Origin: CAZPQK01 sp964588695
GTDB taxonomy: Bacteria > Krumholzibacteriota > Krumholzibacteriia > WVZY01 > JAKEHA01
Direction: 5' to 3'
DNA length: 64,000 bases
NCBI GenBank assembly: GCA_964588695.1
Contig: CAZPQK010000009.1
Coordinates: 86,356-150,355 of the forward strand
This document shows, piece by piece, positions 8,712 through 17,078 of the stretch. A program made the position numbers and the translations under genes. The notes under the pieces were generated by a model. It ran no database searches. It worked only from the letters and a program-made list of their open reading frames with translations, and was not told the origin of the DNA. How positions within the stretch are numbered: position 1 is the stretch's first letter; every line of letters begins with the position of its first letter.

Positions 8712-10175
8712 TTGTCACGTTCTCTCAGTCAACAGGTCGGTATTCTGACCGTGGGCCGCGTACTCGCCTACGCGGTCATGTTTTTTGTTCCGCTGGTCAA
8801 CACGCGCATGCTGACCGTGGAGCACTACGGTTACTACCGACAGTTCTGGCTGATCTTTGAAACACTTTCACCGATTCTGATTCTCGGCTTTCCGCGCAGC
8901 CTCATGTACTACTTTCCGCGCGCAGAAAGCGACGAGCAAAAATCGATCTACGCCACCCAAACCATCGTTTTCCTGGTGGCGATGTCGCTGGTTGCGTGGC
9001 TGGTCTACTCGCTCATGGCGACTTATCTGGGCGAAGGGATGGGCGCGCTGGTACGAGCGTTCTACTGGCGCCTGGTTGCGTTTACCATGTTCATGATGGT
9101 TTCGCAGTACATGGAGCAGCTGTGGGTGGCCGAACGACGCGTCGTCGGTCAGTCGGTTTACCACGCGGTAACGTCGATTCTGCAGGCGTCGATAGTGATG
9201 GCGATAGCCCTATTCACACGCGACGTAAGCGCCATGATCTGGGGCCTGGCTATATTCGCAGGTTTCAAGTTTTTGTTTGCGCTGGGTTACACTGCCAAGC
9301 GCTACACCCTCGCGCTTAACAAAATCTCGCTGGCTTCGATGAAGGAACAGCTTTCGTTTGCCGCCCCGCTCGGTGCGGCGTCGATCGCCCTGGTGTTGCT
9401 AAGCCAAACCGACAAGTTCATCATTTCCCGTTTCTTGGGTCGCGAAGAATTTGCCATCTACACGATCGGCGCTTTTCAGGTGCCATTCGTTAACATTATT
9501 CGTGGGTCCATCACCAACGTGACTTTTCCCATGATGGCTAAGTATCAAAAGCAGGGCGATTTTGCCGCGATACTTGCGCTTTACAAGCGAGCGCTCCTAA
9601 AGACCAGCGTTCTATTCTTTCCGATCTTCTCGTTCCTTGTTGTCTCCGCCGATCCGTTTATCCGGTCGCTGTTCGAAGAGGAGTACTTGCGAGCGATTCC
9701 TGTGTTTGCGGTCTATATGTTCTTGTTCTTGCGATCGTCGGTCGAGACCGGACAGGTCCTGCAGGTGTTCAAGCGCAACGACTTTGTGTTGAAAGTGTTC
9801 GCCGCGGGGTTTGCGGCCAACCTGGTACTAAGTATCGGACTGTTTCAATGGATCGGACGGCTCGGAGTTCCGATTGGAACGGTGATAACTATGTACCTGG
9901 TCAACATTATCAACCTTATGAAAGCCAGTAGTCTGCTGCAGGTCGGATTCTTTGACATGTTGCCGCTGGGAGCGCTGGGGCGGCGACTGTTCGTCGCATT
10001 GATTCCGGCTGGTGGGCTATGGGTTGCGTATCACTACTACTCCGTCGACAACCCGTTGGAACTGGTCGTGGCGTGCGGATTGTACTCATTGGTTTACTTT
10101 GCGATTTGCCAGGTAAACGGGTTTCTAACCATCGCAGACCTGCGCTCGCTAGTTGGACGGTCGCCCGACAAATAA
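8712..10175 (+). CDS. Polysaccharide flippase (Wzx/MOP superfamily)
   Basis: 487 aa from a TTG start (weak AGAGG upstream). The protein is almost wholly hydrophobic with 12-14 membrane helices and follows the RfbX/MATE-like layout. The N-terminal helix pair surrounds VGRVLAYAVMFFVPLVNTRML; FAAPLGAASIALVLLSQTDKFIISRFLG begins the second half and is a common motif of O-antigen/exopolysaccharide flippases. Its expected role is moving lipid-linked repeat units across the inner membrane. The stop overlaps the heparinase-like start by 1 bp (TAATG), and downstream genes encode a glycosyltransferase and a sugar-nucleotide dehydrogenase. Confidence 0.88.
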   Translation: MSRSLSQQVGILTVGRVLAYAVMFFVPLVNTRMLTVEHYGYYRQFWLIFETLSPILILGFPRSLMYYFPRAESDEQKSIYATQTIVFLVAMSLVAWLVYSLMATYLGEGMGALVRAFYWRLVAFTMFMMVSQYMEQLWVAERRVVGQSVYHAVTSILQASIVMAIALFTRDVSAMIWGLAIFAGFKFLFALGYTAKRYTLALNKISLASMKEQLSFAAPLGAASIALVLLSQTDKFIISRFLGREEFAIYTIGAFQVPFVNIIRGSITNVTFPMMAKYQKQGDFAAILALYKRALLKTSVLFFPIFSFLVVSADPFIRSLFEEEYLRAIPVFAVYMFLFLRSSVETGQVLQVFKRNDFVLKVFAAGFAANLVLSIGLFQWIGRLGVPIGTVITMYLVNIINLMKASSLLQVGFFDMLPLGALGRRLFVALIPAGGLWVAYHYYSVDNPLELVVACGLYSLVYFAICQVNGFLTIADLRSLVGRSPDK

Positions 10176-12226
10176 TGACGAGCATCATCGCCAAAATCAA
10201 ACGCCGACTGGATCTAGTTTCCGGAAGGATTCGCCACGAATGGTTGGCGCGTCGGTTGACGCTGTTCGACGTCGTCGAGCGAACCAACGCCGGGACCCAT
10301 CGGGGGACACTGTCGGGGTGGCGCGATGTACACACGTTTCATCGGCAACAGTTTCCCAATATTCAACGGCAACGCGGGCGGTCGCTTTCCGAAGAGCAGC
10401 TTTCGGCACTTCGCGAAGGAAACGTCGACGTACACGGGTGGGCGACCAATTTAAACGCCGTCGATTGGCATCGCGAACCTCACTTTGGTGTGCGCTGGCC
10501 AAAGGTGTATCGGCCGATCATGTCCGATCTGTTAACAGGCTCGGACCAGGTGCTCTACTGGCACTTCAATAAACTGGAGTTTTTGGAAGACTATGTCGAC
10601 GCCTTCCGGCAAACCCGGGACGCTAAATTCGTTGACCGCTGGGTTCGAACCACCGCGGAATGGTCGCGGCAGAATCCGTTTATGGTGGGAATGAACTGGC
10701 GTTCGCCGATGGAAAGTGGAACTCGTTTGCTGATATGGACTCGCGGGGTAGCGGCGTTGCCGTTTGGTGAGTCGGTAAGCGACGACGAATTCGCTCTGTT
10801 TTACGACGCGCTGGTTCATCATGCCGAGTACCTGGCGAACGGGTTTCAATCCAAGCCGACGCCCAATAATCATCTCATTGGCGAAGCGGCGTTGTTGTTT
10901 GCATTTGCGGCTCACTGGCGAGGTTTTGCCGATTCCGATCGGTGGCGGCAGCAGTCTGTGGATGTATTAATCGCCGAAATCGACCGCCAGTTGCTCCCGG
11001 ACGGGATGCAGTACGAAAACGCGTTCAACTACCATATCTACGTTCTGGATTTCTATTTGATTTTCTTGCAGGCGTGCGCGTTGACCCGAGAGACGCCGCC
11101 AGCGTCAATCATCGCAGGCGTTGAAAGACTTGCGCAAACCGTGTGCGATATCATTTCACCATCCGGCCGCGTGCCGCTGTTTGGCGACGATAGCATGACG
11201 CACTTCATGGTGTTGCGGCCGCTGCATGAATGGGTTGCCGGTGAAGATCGCGTCGAATTAAAACAGTTACTTTGTCCCGGTGAGGTCGAATGCATCGCCG
11301 CCACCGATTGGGGCGCGCGGGTTCTCGATGTCAGTTCGCCGCTGGTAAAGCGGACGACGTTCGCCAACGCTGGCTTTGTGGTTGATCGCAGCGCAGAGTC
11401 GCACGTGGTGGTCACCAGCGGGCCGACGCACGAGCGTGACTTTGCTAACGGCCACTTGCACGCCGACGCCGGGAGCTTCGAGATGGAGTTTGGCGGAACC
11501 CCATTGATAGTGGACTCGGGAACCTATCTTTATACCTACGACCTTGAGGCTCGTGACTATTTTAAAGGTCCCCACGCACACAGTACGGTTGTTATCGATT
11601 CTTTGAATCCTTTGCCCGTTGCTGGCGTGTTTCAATGGGCCGATGTTCCGCGCAACGTTTTGACCGTCGAGGAACTTGGCGATGGTTGGTTCGCGTCGAT
11701 CGAGCGTACGGTGTCGGCGCGGGCGGGAATGGTGGATCATCGTCGCATCTTTTGCCGCGTGGGAACCGCCGTTGTGATTGTCGACCGACTGGTTCCAAGA
11801 GAGGGCGCCGAGGTGGGCTTCGACTGGGAGTGGTTGATGCACACGACGTCGTCATCTGACGCCGACACAACGTCAATGGTTGCGGGCGAAGTGTCAGGTT
11901 GGAAGCTAAACGATGACTTTCATCTTTACTTTGCTGCCAGTAGTGATTGGGCGGGGCGGGTCTGGCGCGGGAAAAGTGAGGCCGCTTCGTTTCCCGAACG
12001 GTACCTGGGCATGTGGTCTCCGCGATACGGAGAGTTGTTAACGGCCGGCGCCGTGCGTAATCGTGGACGGAGTAGCGGGCCAGTAACGACCGCGGCGCTA
12101 CTCGGTGACAATGCCGATCAACTGACCTGGCAGGACGGAGTCGTGCGAGCAACCGTTGCCACCCGCCGCGGCCGGGTAACTGTGGTCGTTGATCCGGCGG
12201 GAGCGGTTACCCAGGTGGTGTCATAA
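10175..12226 (+). CDS. Heparinase II/III-like polysaccharide lyase
   Basis: 683 aa from the ATG at 10175, which overlaps the flippase stop (TAATG); the same frame opens earlier at 10019 but that would sit inside the flippase. Residues about 60-330 look like the alpha/alpha-toroid Hepar_II_III_N domain, with NNHLIGEAALL. Residues about 370-600 form the beta-sandwich domain, with the family signature HLHADAGSFEMEF then IVDSGTYLY. Family enzymes cleave uronate-containing polysaccharides by beta-elimination. No signal peptide is visible. Beside a flippase and an AlgD-like enzyme it probably trims or modifies the polymer made here, as AlgL or the WbpS/Alg44-neighbour lyases do in other loci; that role is inferred. 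Confidence 0.85.
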   Translation: MTSIIAKIKRRLDLVSGRIRHEWLARRLTLFDVVERTNAGTHRGTLSGWRDVHTFHRQQFPNIQRQRGRSLSEEQLSALREGNVDVHGWATNLNAVDWHREPHFGVRWPKVYRPIMSDLLTGSDQVLYWHFNKLEFLEDYVDAFRQTRDAKFVDRWVRTTAEWSRQNPFMVGMNWRSPMESGTRLLIWTRGVAALPFGESVSDDEFALFYDALVHHAEYLANGFQSKPTPNNHLIGEAALLFAFAAHWRGFADSDRWRQQSVDVLIAEIDRQLLPDGMQYENAFNYHIYVLDFYLIFLQACALTRETPPASIIAGVERLAQTVCDIISPSGRVPLFGDDSMTHFMVLRPLHEWVAGEDRVELKQLLCPGEVECIAATDWGARVLDVSSPLVKRTTFANAGFVVDRSAESHVVVTSGPTHERDFANGHLHADAGSFEMEFGGTPLIVDSGTYLYTYDLEARDYFKGPHAHSTVVIDSLNPLPVAGVFQWADVPRNVLTVEELGDGWFASIERTVSARAGMVDHRRIFCRVGTAVVIVDRLVPREGAEVGFDWEWLMHTTSSSDADTTSMVAGEVSGWKLNDDFHLYFAASSDWAGRVWRGKSEAASFPERYLGMWSPRYGELLTAGAVRNRGRSSGPVTTAALLGDNADQLTWQDGVVRATVATRRGRVTVVVDPAGAVTQVVS

Positions 12227-12351
12227 TCCACGCTGCGCCACCTTGAACCACCGCGCGCTACTCTCCGGGTCGCACTCGTTGAACCGCCGCCGCGACCATG
12301 CTAGAATTCGCCTAAGTTGTTACTGCACTTTCATCTACGCCCGCACGTAAT
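12227..12351 (+). other. Short gap inside the polysaccharide locus
   Basis: 125 bp without a convincing gene or terminator. The downstream TTG start has no clear Shine-Dalgarno. A promoter could lie here, but I see no consensus pair worth marking. Confidence 0.3.
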
Positions 12352-13677
12352 TTGAAACCAATCCTGATGATTGCATACTACTTCCCGCCGGCGGGTTCGG
12401 TCGGGGTTTATCGAACGCTAAAATTTGCGCGTTACCTGCGCGAGTTTGGTTGGGCGCCAACGGTGCTAACCGTAGATAAGGGGGCGTTCGAAAAGCAGGA
12501 CGACTCTTTGATGTCGTGGATCCCCGATGACGTTCGCGTTGAGCGCACGGCGTCGTGGGAGCCTTTTCGTGACGGGACTACATTGTCGGCGCGGCACAAG
12601 GACTCGCGACGGCTGGTCGACCGCATACGAAACCGACTGGGAATGATGTGGAGTTGGTTGATGGTCCCCGACGTGCGAGTGACGTGGAATCGTACGGCGC
12701 GAACCCGGGCGCTGGAGTTGATTCGCGAACACGACATCAAACACGTATATGTTTCCGGCAAACCGTTTTCGTCCTTCTTGATTGGCCTGTGGTTAAAGCG
12801 CAAGGCGGACATCAAGTTGATTGTCGACTACCGTGACCCGTGGACGCAAAATCTCAACTACCATCGCCGTTCGCCGCTTCACACGTGGTGGGAGCGTGCT
12901 TTGGAGCGTCGAGTGGTCGCGGCGGCGGACCTGGTGGTCTCCAATACCCGGTTTAACGACGAACGGATGGCCGCGGAGTTTGGGGGCGATGAAGTGCGGG
13001 ATAAGTTTGTGGCCATTCATAACGGTTTTGACGCGAACGATTTTGCCGGACCTCGCCCCGAACGGTTCGCCAGGTTCACGATTACCTATGCGGGCGTGTT
13101 TTACTTCTCCATCGGTTCGGATTTTGCAAAGAGCGCGGGAGACGCGGTGATGCGGACCTATTCGCCGCTCTATTTTTTTGAGGCTCTAGAGCGACTTTTC
13201 GCCCACCGCCCTGACATTAAGGCCAACTTTCAGGTAAAGTTTATGGGCGGGCTGGGGTACGGTTACGACCCCTATATCGTCCGGCACGGGCTCAAAGACG
13301 TCATTGATGTTCTGGGGTACCTCAGTTACAACGAACACGTGGACGTGCTACGGCGCTCCCACGCCCTGTTGTTAGTCCTCTCATCGGGACCACAAAGCCG
13401 GGGGTGGATTCCGTCGAAATTTTTCCAGTACCTAGGGTCAGGAAACCCAGTTCTGGGGTTGGTGCCGGAAGGGGAAGTTCGCGACATTATTGAACAAGCG
13501 CGGGCGGGTACGTGTGTGGAACCGGACGACGTGCAGGCGGCGGCGGATGCGATCGGCGCCATGTACGATGAGTATTTTACAAACAATCGTTATATTAATC
13601 GCGACGAGACCGTGGTGAGGCAGTTCGAACGCCGCACCCAGGCCGAAAAGTTGGCGACGTCTCTCGACAGGCTTTAA
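12352..13677 (+). CDS. GT4-family glycosyltransferase
   Basis: 441 aa from a TTG start that gives the expected first strand KPILMIAYYFPPAGSVG; an ATG at 12367 would cut into that strand. The GT-B fold is indicated by the N-terminal glycine-rich loop, DYRDPWTQN and a C-terminal UDP-sugar-binding half (SKFFQYLGSGNPVLGLVPEGE) with the conserved Gly and Glu residues. It lies between the heparinase-like gene and algD, so it probably adds a sugar to a lipid-linked repeat unit. Donor and linkage cannot be told. Confidence 0.85.
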   Translation: MKPILMIAYYFPPAGSVGVYRTLKFARYLREFGWAPTVLTVDKGAFEKQDDSLMSWIPDDVRVERTASWEPFRDGTTLSARHKDSRRLVDRIRNRLGMMWSWLMVPDVRVTWNRTARTRALELIREHDIKHVYVSGKPFSSFLIGLWLKRKADIKLIVDYRDPWTQNLNYHRRSPLHTWWERALERRVVAAADLVVSNTRFNDERMAAEFGGDEVRDKFVAIHNGFDANDFAGPRPERFARFTITYAGVFYFSIGSDFAKSAGDAVMRTYSPLYFFEALERLFAHRPDIKANFQVKFMGGLGYGYDPYIVRHGLKDVIDVLGYLSYNEHVDVLRRSHALLLVLSSGPQSRGWIPSKFFQYLGSGNPVLGLVPEGEVRDIIEQARAGTCVEPDDVQAAADAIGAMYDEYFTNNRYINRDETVVRQFERRTQAEKLATSLDRL

Positions 13678-13695
13678 ACCAAGGCAGCAGAGCAC

Positions 13696-15009
13696 ATGAA
13701 GGTAAGTATTTTCGGTTTGGGTTACGTCGGTTGTGTGTCGGCGGCGTGTATGGCCAAAGGTGGGCACGAAGTGATCGGCGTTGATATCTCCGACGCCAAG
13801 CTCGACATTTTGCGCGAAGGTCGTTCGCCTGTTATCGAGGCCGACCTCGACGACATTATCAAGGAAGGCGTGGCCAACGGCAGACTCCGCGCGTCCAAAT
13901 CTGCTAAAGAGGCCATCGACGCCACCGAGTTGTCGCTAATCTGCGTGGGAACGCCCAGTCGCCCCAATGCCAGCCTTAACCTGGACTACGTTGCCCGAGT
14001 TTGCGAACAGATTGGCCAGGCTTTGCGCGACAAAACTACCGATCATGTGGTTTGCGTGCGCAGCACGATGGTTCCGGGCAGTACCGATGACGTTGTTATT
14101 CCTTCGTTAAAGAAAGGCTTTGGCGGCGAACTTCCCGAGCGGGTTCGCGTCGCGGTGAACCCGGAGTTCCTGCGTGAGGGTACGGCTGTGTATGACTTCT
14201 TCAACCCGCCGAAAACTGTGGTGGGCGCTAACGATGACAAGACCGCGCAGATGGTACACGGCCTGTACGAAGGCATCGACGCGCCGGTGATTACCTGCCC
14301 TATCAAAGTTGCGGAGATGGTCAAGTACGTCGATAACGTTTTTCACGCGGTAAAGATTACTTTTGCAAACGAGATCGGAACCATCTGTAAATCGGTCGGG
14401 GTGGATAGCCATCACGTGATGGATATTTTTACTCAGGACCGCAAACTGAACATCTCGCCCGCCTACCTTAAACCCGGCTTCGCCTTCGGTGGCTCGTGTC
14501 TACCCAAAGACACGCGAGCAATTCTCTACAAAGCCAAGACGATGGACCTGAATCTTCCGATGCTGTCGGGTTTGTTGCCAAGCAACGAAATGCAAGTGGA
14601 GCGCGCAGTAGACATGGTGATGGCCAACGGAAAGAAGAAGCTGGGTTTTCTTGGGCTTAGTTTTAAGCCCGGAACCGACGACCTCCGCGAGAGTCCGCTG
14701 GTTGACTTGATTGAAGCGTGTATCGGTAAAGGCTACGAGCTAAAAATCTTCGATGAAAACGTTTCGCTGGCCCGGCTGGTCGGAGCCAACAAGGCGTACA
14801 TCGAGCAGGGTATCCCGCATATTTCTAACCTGCTGGTGGGGGACATCGACGAAGTGGTTGATTTTGCCGACGTCATTGTGGTCGGGCACGGTTCCAAGGA
14901 GTTCAAAGCAATCGTGGAGACCAAGGCCAAGGGAAAGACCGTGGTGGACCTTGCTCGGGTTGTTGACGAATCGCCCGCCGACGTGGACTATCACGGTTTC
15001 AACTGGTAG
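13696..15009 (+). CDS. algD: GDP-mannose 6-dehydrogenase (AlgD-like)
   Basis: 437 aa, the same size as AlgD. It has the NAD-binding GLGYVG (residues 7-12), ICVGTPS near 82, EFLREG near 157, EMVKYVDNVFHAVKITFANEIG and FGGSCLPKD, with catalytic Cys268 at the same number as in Pseudomonas AlgD. The sequence follows AlgD more closely than UDP-glucose dehydrogenases, for example GKGYELKIFDENV and GANKAYIEQGIPH. The reaction is GDP-mannose + 2 NAD+ to GDP-mannuronate. It would supply a uronic acid for the polymer moved by the upstream flippase. The start is 18 bp after the GT4 stop. I hold GDP-mannose as substrate likely but not proven. Confidence 0.88.
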   Translation: MKVSIFGLGYVGCVSAACMAKGGHEVIGVDISDAKLDILREGRSPVIEADLDDIIKEGVANGRLRASKSAKEAIDATELSLICVGTPSRPNASLNLDYVARVCEQIGQALRDKTTDHVVCVRSTMVPGSTDDVVIPSLKKGFGGELPERVRVAVNPEFLREGTAVYDFFNPPKTVVGANDDKTAQMVHGLYEGIDAPVITCPIKVAEMVKYVDNVFHAVKITFANEIGTICKSVGVDSHHVMDIFTQDRKLNISPAYLKPGFAFGGSCLPKDTRAILYKAKTMDLNLPMLSGLLPSNEMQVERAVDMVMANGKKKLGFLGLSFKPGTDDLRESPLVDLIEACIGKGYELKIFDENVSLARLVGANKAYIEQGIPHISNLLVGDIDEVVDFADVIVVGHGSKEFKAIVETKAKGKTVVDLARVVDESPADVDYHGFNW

Positions 15010-15029
15010 GTCGTGGCCGATAGAGTGTC

Positions 15030-15488
15030 CTAATTACGCTTGTTTAGCAGCGCGCCCAGTCCGCCCCAACCGGTGTCGAACCGCATGATCAATATGCATG
15101 CAATGGCCAGCGCGACGTTGCGCAGGATCAAAAGTGGTCCGGTTTGCGAGCCGCCTTCGGACTCAAAGCATCCACAATCGACAACCATTCCGCGCGCGAT
15201 AACCGCGGCCAGTGCTACGATAAACATCGTTAGCATGACGAACGCCGCGCCCGCGGCTTTCTTGCGCATGAAGCCGACGAGCAACAGCACGGCAACCACG
15301 ATTTCGCTCCACGCCAGCGCCAGCGCGAACAGGTTCGACAGCGACAGCGGTATTATCTTATAGCCGCGTACGGCAATCGCGAATGCGTGTGGGTCTTGAA
15401 CCTTGCCCCACGATGCCGCAAGGAAGACGCCGCCAACCAGTAGCGCTAAAACAAAAGACGTTTTCTCGGATTTCAACAGCGCGCCCAT
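15030..15488 (-). CDS. MauE/DoxX-like membrane protein
   Basis: 152 aa with four membrane helices. VDCGCFES between helices 3 and 4 is the Cys-Gly-Cys-Phe motif seen in MauE-like and some DoxX-like proteins, which are linked to disulfide or electron transfer reactions. The early stretch FLAASWGKVQDP is also typical. The start overlaps the rhodanese stop (TAATG), so the two are translationally coupled, and the pair follows an ECF sigma/anti-sigma pair. A redox or sulfur-relay role in the membrane is inferred. The tail GGLGALLNKRN slightly recalls the C-terminal tails at 35101-37455 but lacks the FR end. Confidence 0.75.
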   Translation of the reverse strand: MGALLKSEKTSFVLALLVGGVFLAASWGKVQDPHAFAIAVRGYKIIPLSLSNLFALALAWSEIVVAVLLLVGFMRKKAAGAAFVMLTMFIVALAAVIARGMVVDCGCFESEGGSQTGPLLILRNVALAIACILIMRFDTGWGGLGALLNKRN

Positions 15489-16006
15489 TAGTATATCCCC
15501 GCTCCGGTTTCAACTTCGTAACCGGCTTCTTCCCAATGATCCCAACCGCCGACGAATATGCGTAGGTTCTGAAATCCCATAATGCGCATTTCCGTGGCCA
15601 ACTGGTCGGCGAAATCACATGTGGGACTCCAACAGTAAAGTACGACGTTGTCTTCGAACGCGACGTAGTCGGTGAGTTCGTCGTAACGCTGGCCTACTTC
15701 GTTGTAAGGCATGCTTAGAGCGCCGGGGATGTGGCCCTTTTCGAAAGCGTCGCGCGACCGGGCGTCGATGATAATCGCACCGCCTCCATCGACCAACCGC
15801 TTGGCTTCTTCCAGAGAAACCGCGCCCTCGGGAAGCTCGGCAGTTTCGCCCGCGGGTGTTTCTCCATGCGAAACTGTGGAGAAGGCTTGCGTTTTTTGGA
15901 TGAGCTTAATAGGCCGCTCGCGGAGGCCGTTCTGGGCGATGCCGATTAGCGACGCGAGCACCATGATTGCCACGCCGCCGGTCAGTTCACCAAACCATGA
16001 TTTCAC
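15488..16006 (-). CDS. Membrane-anchored rhodanese-like protein
   Basis: 172 aa from the GTG at 16006, which has GAGGAG 6 nt upstream; an in-frame GTG at 16048 is less likely. One N-terminal membrane segment (ELTGGVAIMVLASLIGIA) is followed by an 85-residue linker region and a rhodanese domain: AIIIDARSRDAFEKGHIPGA, then the active-site loop LYCWSPTCDFA with candidate catalytic cysteines, then FVGGWDHW. It should transfer sulfane sulfur or sense thiols on the periplasmic face. It overlaps the MauE-like gene by 1 bp and follows the anti-sigma gene by about 95 bp. Confidence 0.8.
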   Translation of the reverse strand: MKSWFGELTGGVAIMVLASLIGIAQNGLRERPIKLIQKTQAFSTVSHGETPAGETAELPEGAVSLEEAKRLVDGGGAIIIDARSRDAFEKGHIPGALSMPYNEVGQRYDELTDYVAFEDNVVLYCWSPTCDFADQLATEMRIMGFQNLRIFVGGWDHWEEAGYEVETGAGIY

Positions 16007-16101
16007 CCGGACTCCTCTCAAAAAAAACAGCGCCCCAGGACGCTTCACCTGAATTCTTCAGGTCGATTATACACAAAGTCGGGTGGACGGGTTCCTGCGA
16101 A

Positions 16102-16368
16102 CTAGGCGCCCTGGGACAATCGGGCTTTTATGCGTTCTTTGCAGTCGGGGGAAAGGCAGTCGCCGGAGTGGGCGTGGTCGGAGGCGGAAAGTTCGCCCGC
16201 AGTCGCGGAAAGGATGCCGAGAAACTCCAAATGGCGCTCATATCGCCGACACAGAGCGCACATCACAAGATGAACCCGCACGCCCATGCGCTGGTGCCAG
16301 GCTAAATCCTGGTCGCGCCCCTGCGAGATCAGTTCGGCGGTTTCACTACAACTTGGCATTAACTTCAC
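16102..16368 (-). CDS. Zinc-finger anti-sigma factor (zf-HC2-like)
   Basis: 88 aa. HLVMCALCRRY fits the His-x3-Cys-x2-Cys zinc-binding helix of anti-sigma factors of the ZAS type. An upstream Cys (MKLMPSCSETAELIS) in the first helix fits the fourth ligand. There is no membrane segment, so it is a soluble ZAS protein. It starts 24 bp after the ECF sigma stop, the usual order for a sigma factor and its cognate inhibitor. Two further cysteines near the C-terminus (GDCLSPDCKE) could take part in thiol sensing. Soluble ZAS proteins such as RsrA release their sigma factor on oxidation; that behaviour here is inference. Confidence 0.8.
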   Translation of the reverse strand: MKLMPSCSETAELISQGRDQDLAWHQRMGVRVHLVMCALCRRYERHLEFLGILSATAGELSASDHAHSGDCLSPDCKERIKARLSQGA

Positions 16369-16392
16369 GATGAATTCCTATTCCCGAGCGGT

Positions 16393-16971
16393 CTATTGGG
16401 TGTTGAACCATTTGGCGTCCAAACAGGCGCGTAGCTTGTTGCGGGCTCGGTGCAAGATCACCCACAAGTTGGTCGACGTGATGTTTAGGATCTTACAAAT
16501 CTCATCGCCCTTAACGCCATCGATCTCGCGTAGCGAGAAGGCCTGGCGGTGATTGTCGGGCAGATCCGATAGACACCCCTGCAGCGTGTGCCAAAACTCT
16601 TTATTTTCCATTAACTTAGCGGGTTCGCCGACCCAGTCTCGGGGCGTGCCCGGCCGCGAGCGGGCGCGCTCCAGCTTGTCCGCTTCCGACTCGCCGGGCA
16701 ATTCAGCCATGTCGGCGGAGAGGACTTCTGGCCGGTTTTTGCGGTAAAGGTCGATGATCTTGTGCTTGAGGATGCCGACCAGCCAGGTGCGCAACGACGA
16801 TCCGCCGCGGAAGCGATCGATACCCTTGAGCGCCGATAGAAACGTCTCCTGGACCAGGTCTTCGGCTACCGCCGGATCCTTAACCCTAAGCAATGCAAAG
16901 CGATACAGCGCATCGCCATGCTCGTCGACCCAGTTGGAGGGGTCGTGTTTGTGCGGTGATGGAGCGGCCAT
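16393..16971 (-). CDS. ECF-family RNA polymerase sigma factor
   Basis: 192 aa. Region 2 spans about residues 15-85, with YRFALLRVKDPAVAEDLVQETF and SLRTWLVGILKHKIIDLYRK. Region 4 spans about 125-185, with LPDNHRQAFSLREIDGVKGDEICKILNITSTNLWVILHRARNKLR. This is the plain two-domain ECF layout. The zf-HC2 protein downstream should be its anti-sigma factor, and the rhodanese and MauE-like genes would be in the regulon if the four are co-transcribed. The 107-bp divergent gap to the OPT transporter holds its promoter; ECF promoters cannot be assigned by eye. Confidence 0.92.
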   Translation of the reverse strand: MAAPSPHKHDPSNWVDEHGDALYRFALLRVKDPAVAEDLVQETFLSALKGIDRFRGGSSLRTWLVGILKHKIIDLYRKNRPEVLSADMAELPGESEADKLERARSRPGTPRDWVGEPAKLMENKEFWHTLQGCLSDLPDNHRQAFSLREIDGVKGDEICKILNITSTNLWVILHRARNKLRACLDAKWFNTQ

Positions 16972-17078
16972 AGGACGCTGAGAATATCACACGATTTTGG
17001 TGCGAATTCAACCGGCGACTCTGGACCGCGGGCCTAATACCGGGTATCCTGTCGTCTTTGCCTTCGGGCCCTATATCT

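Noticed and set aside
10640..10660. GGTTCGAACC-type stretch resembling a tRNA T-arm
   Set aside because: It is inside the heparinase-like coding frame with no matching acceptor or anticodon stems. A similar stretch near 41760 also lies in a gene.
15030..15488. MauE-like protein end (GGLGALLNKRN) as a fifth example of the secreted-protein tail
   Set aside because: It lacks the Ser before Gly-Gly and the final Phe-Arg, and the protein is a multi-helix membrane protein without a signal peptide.
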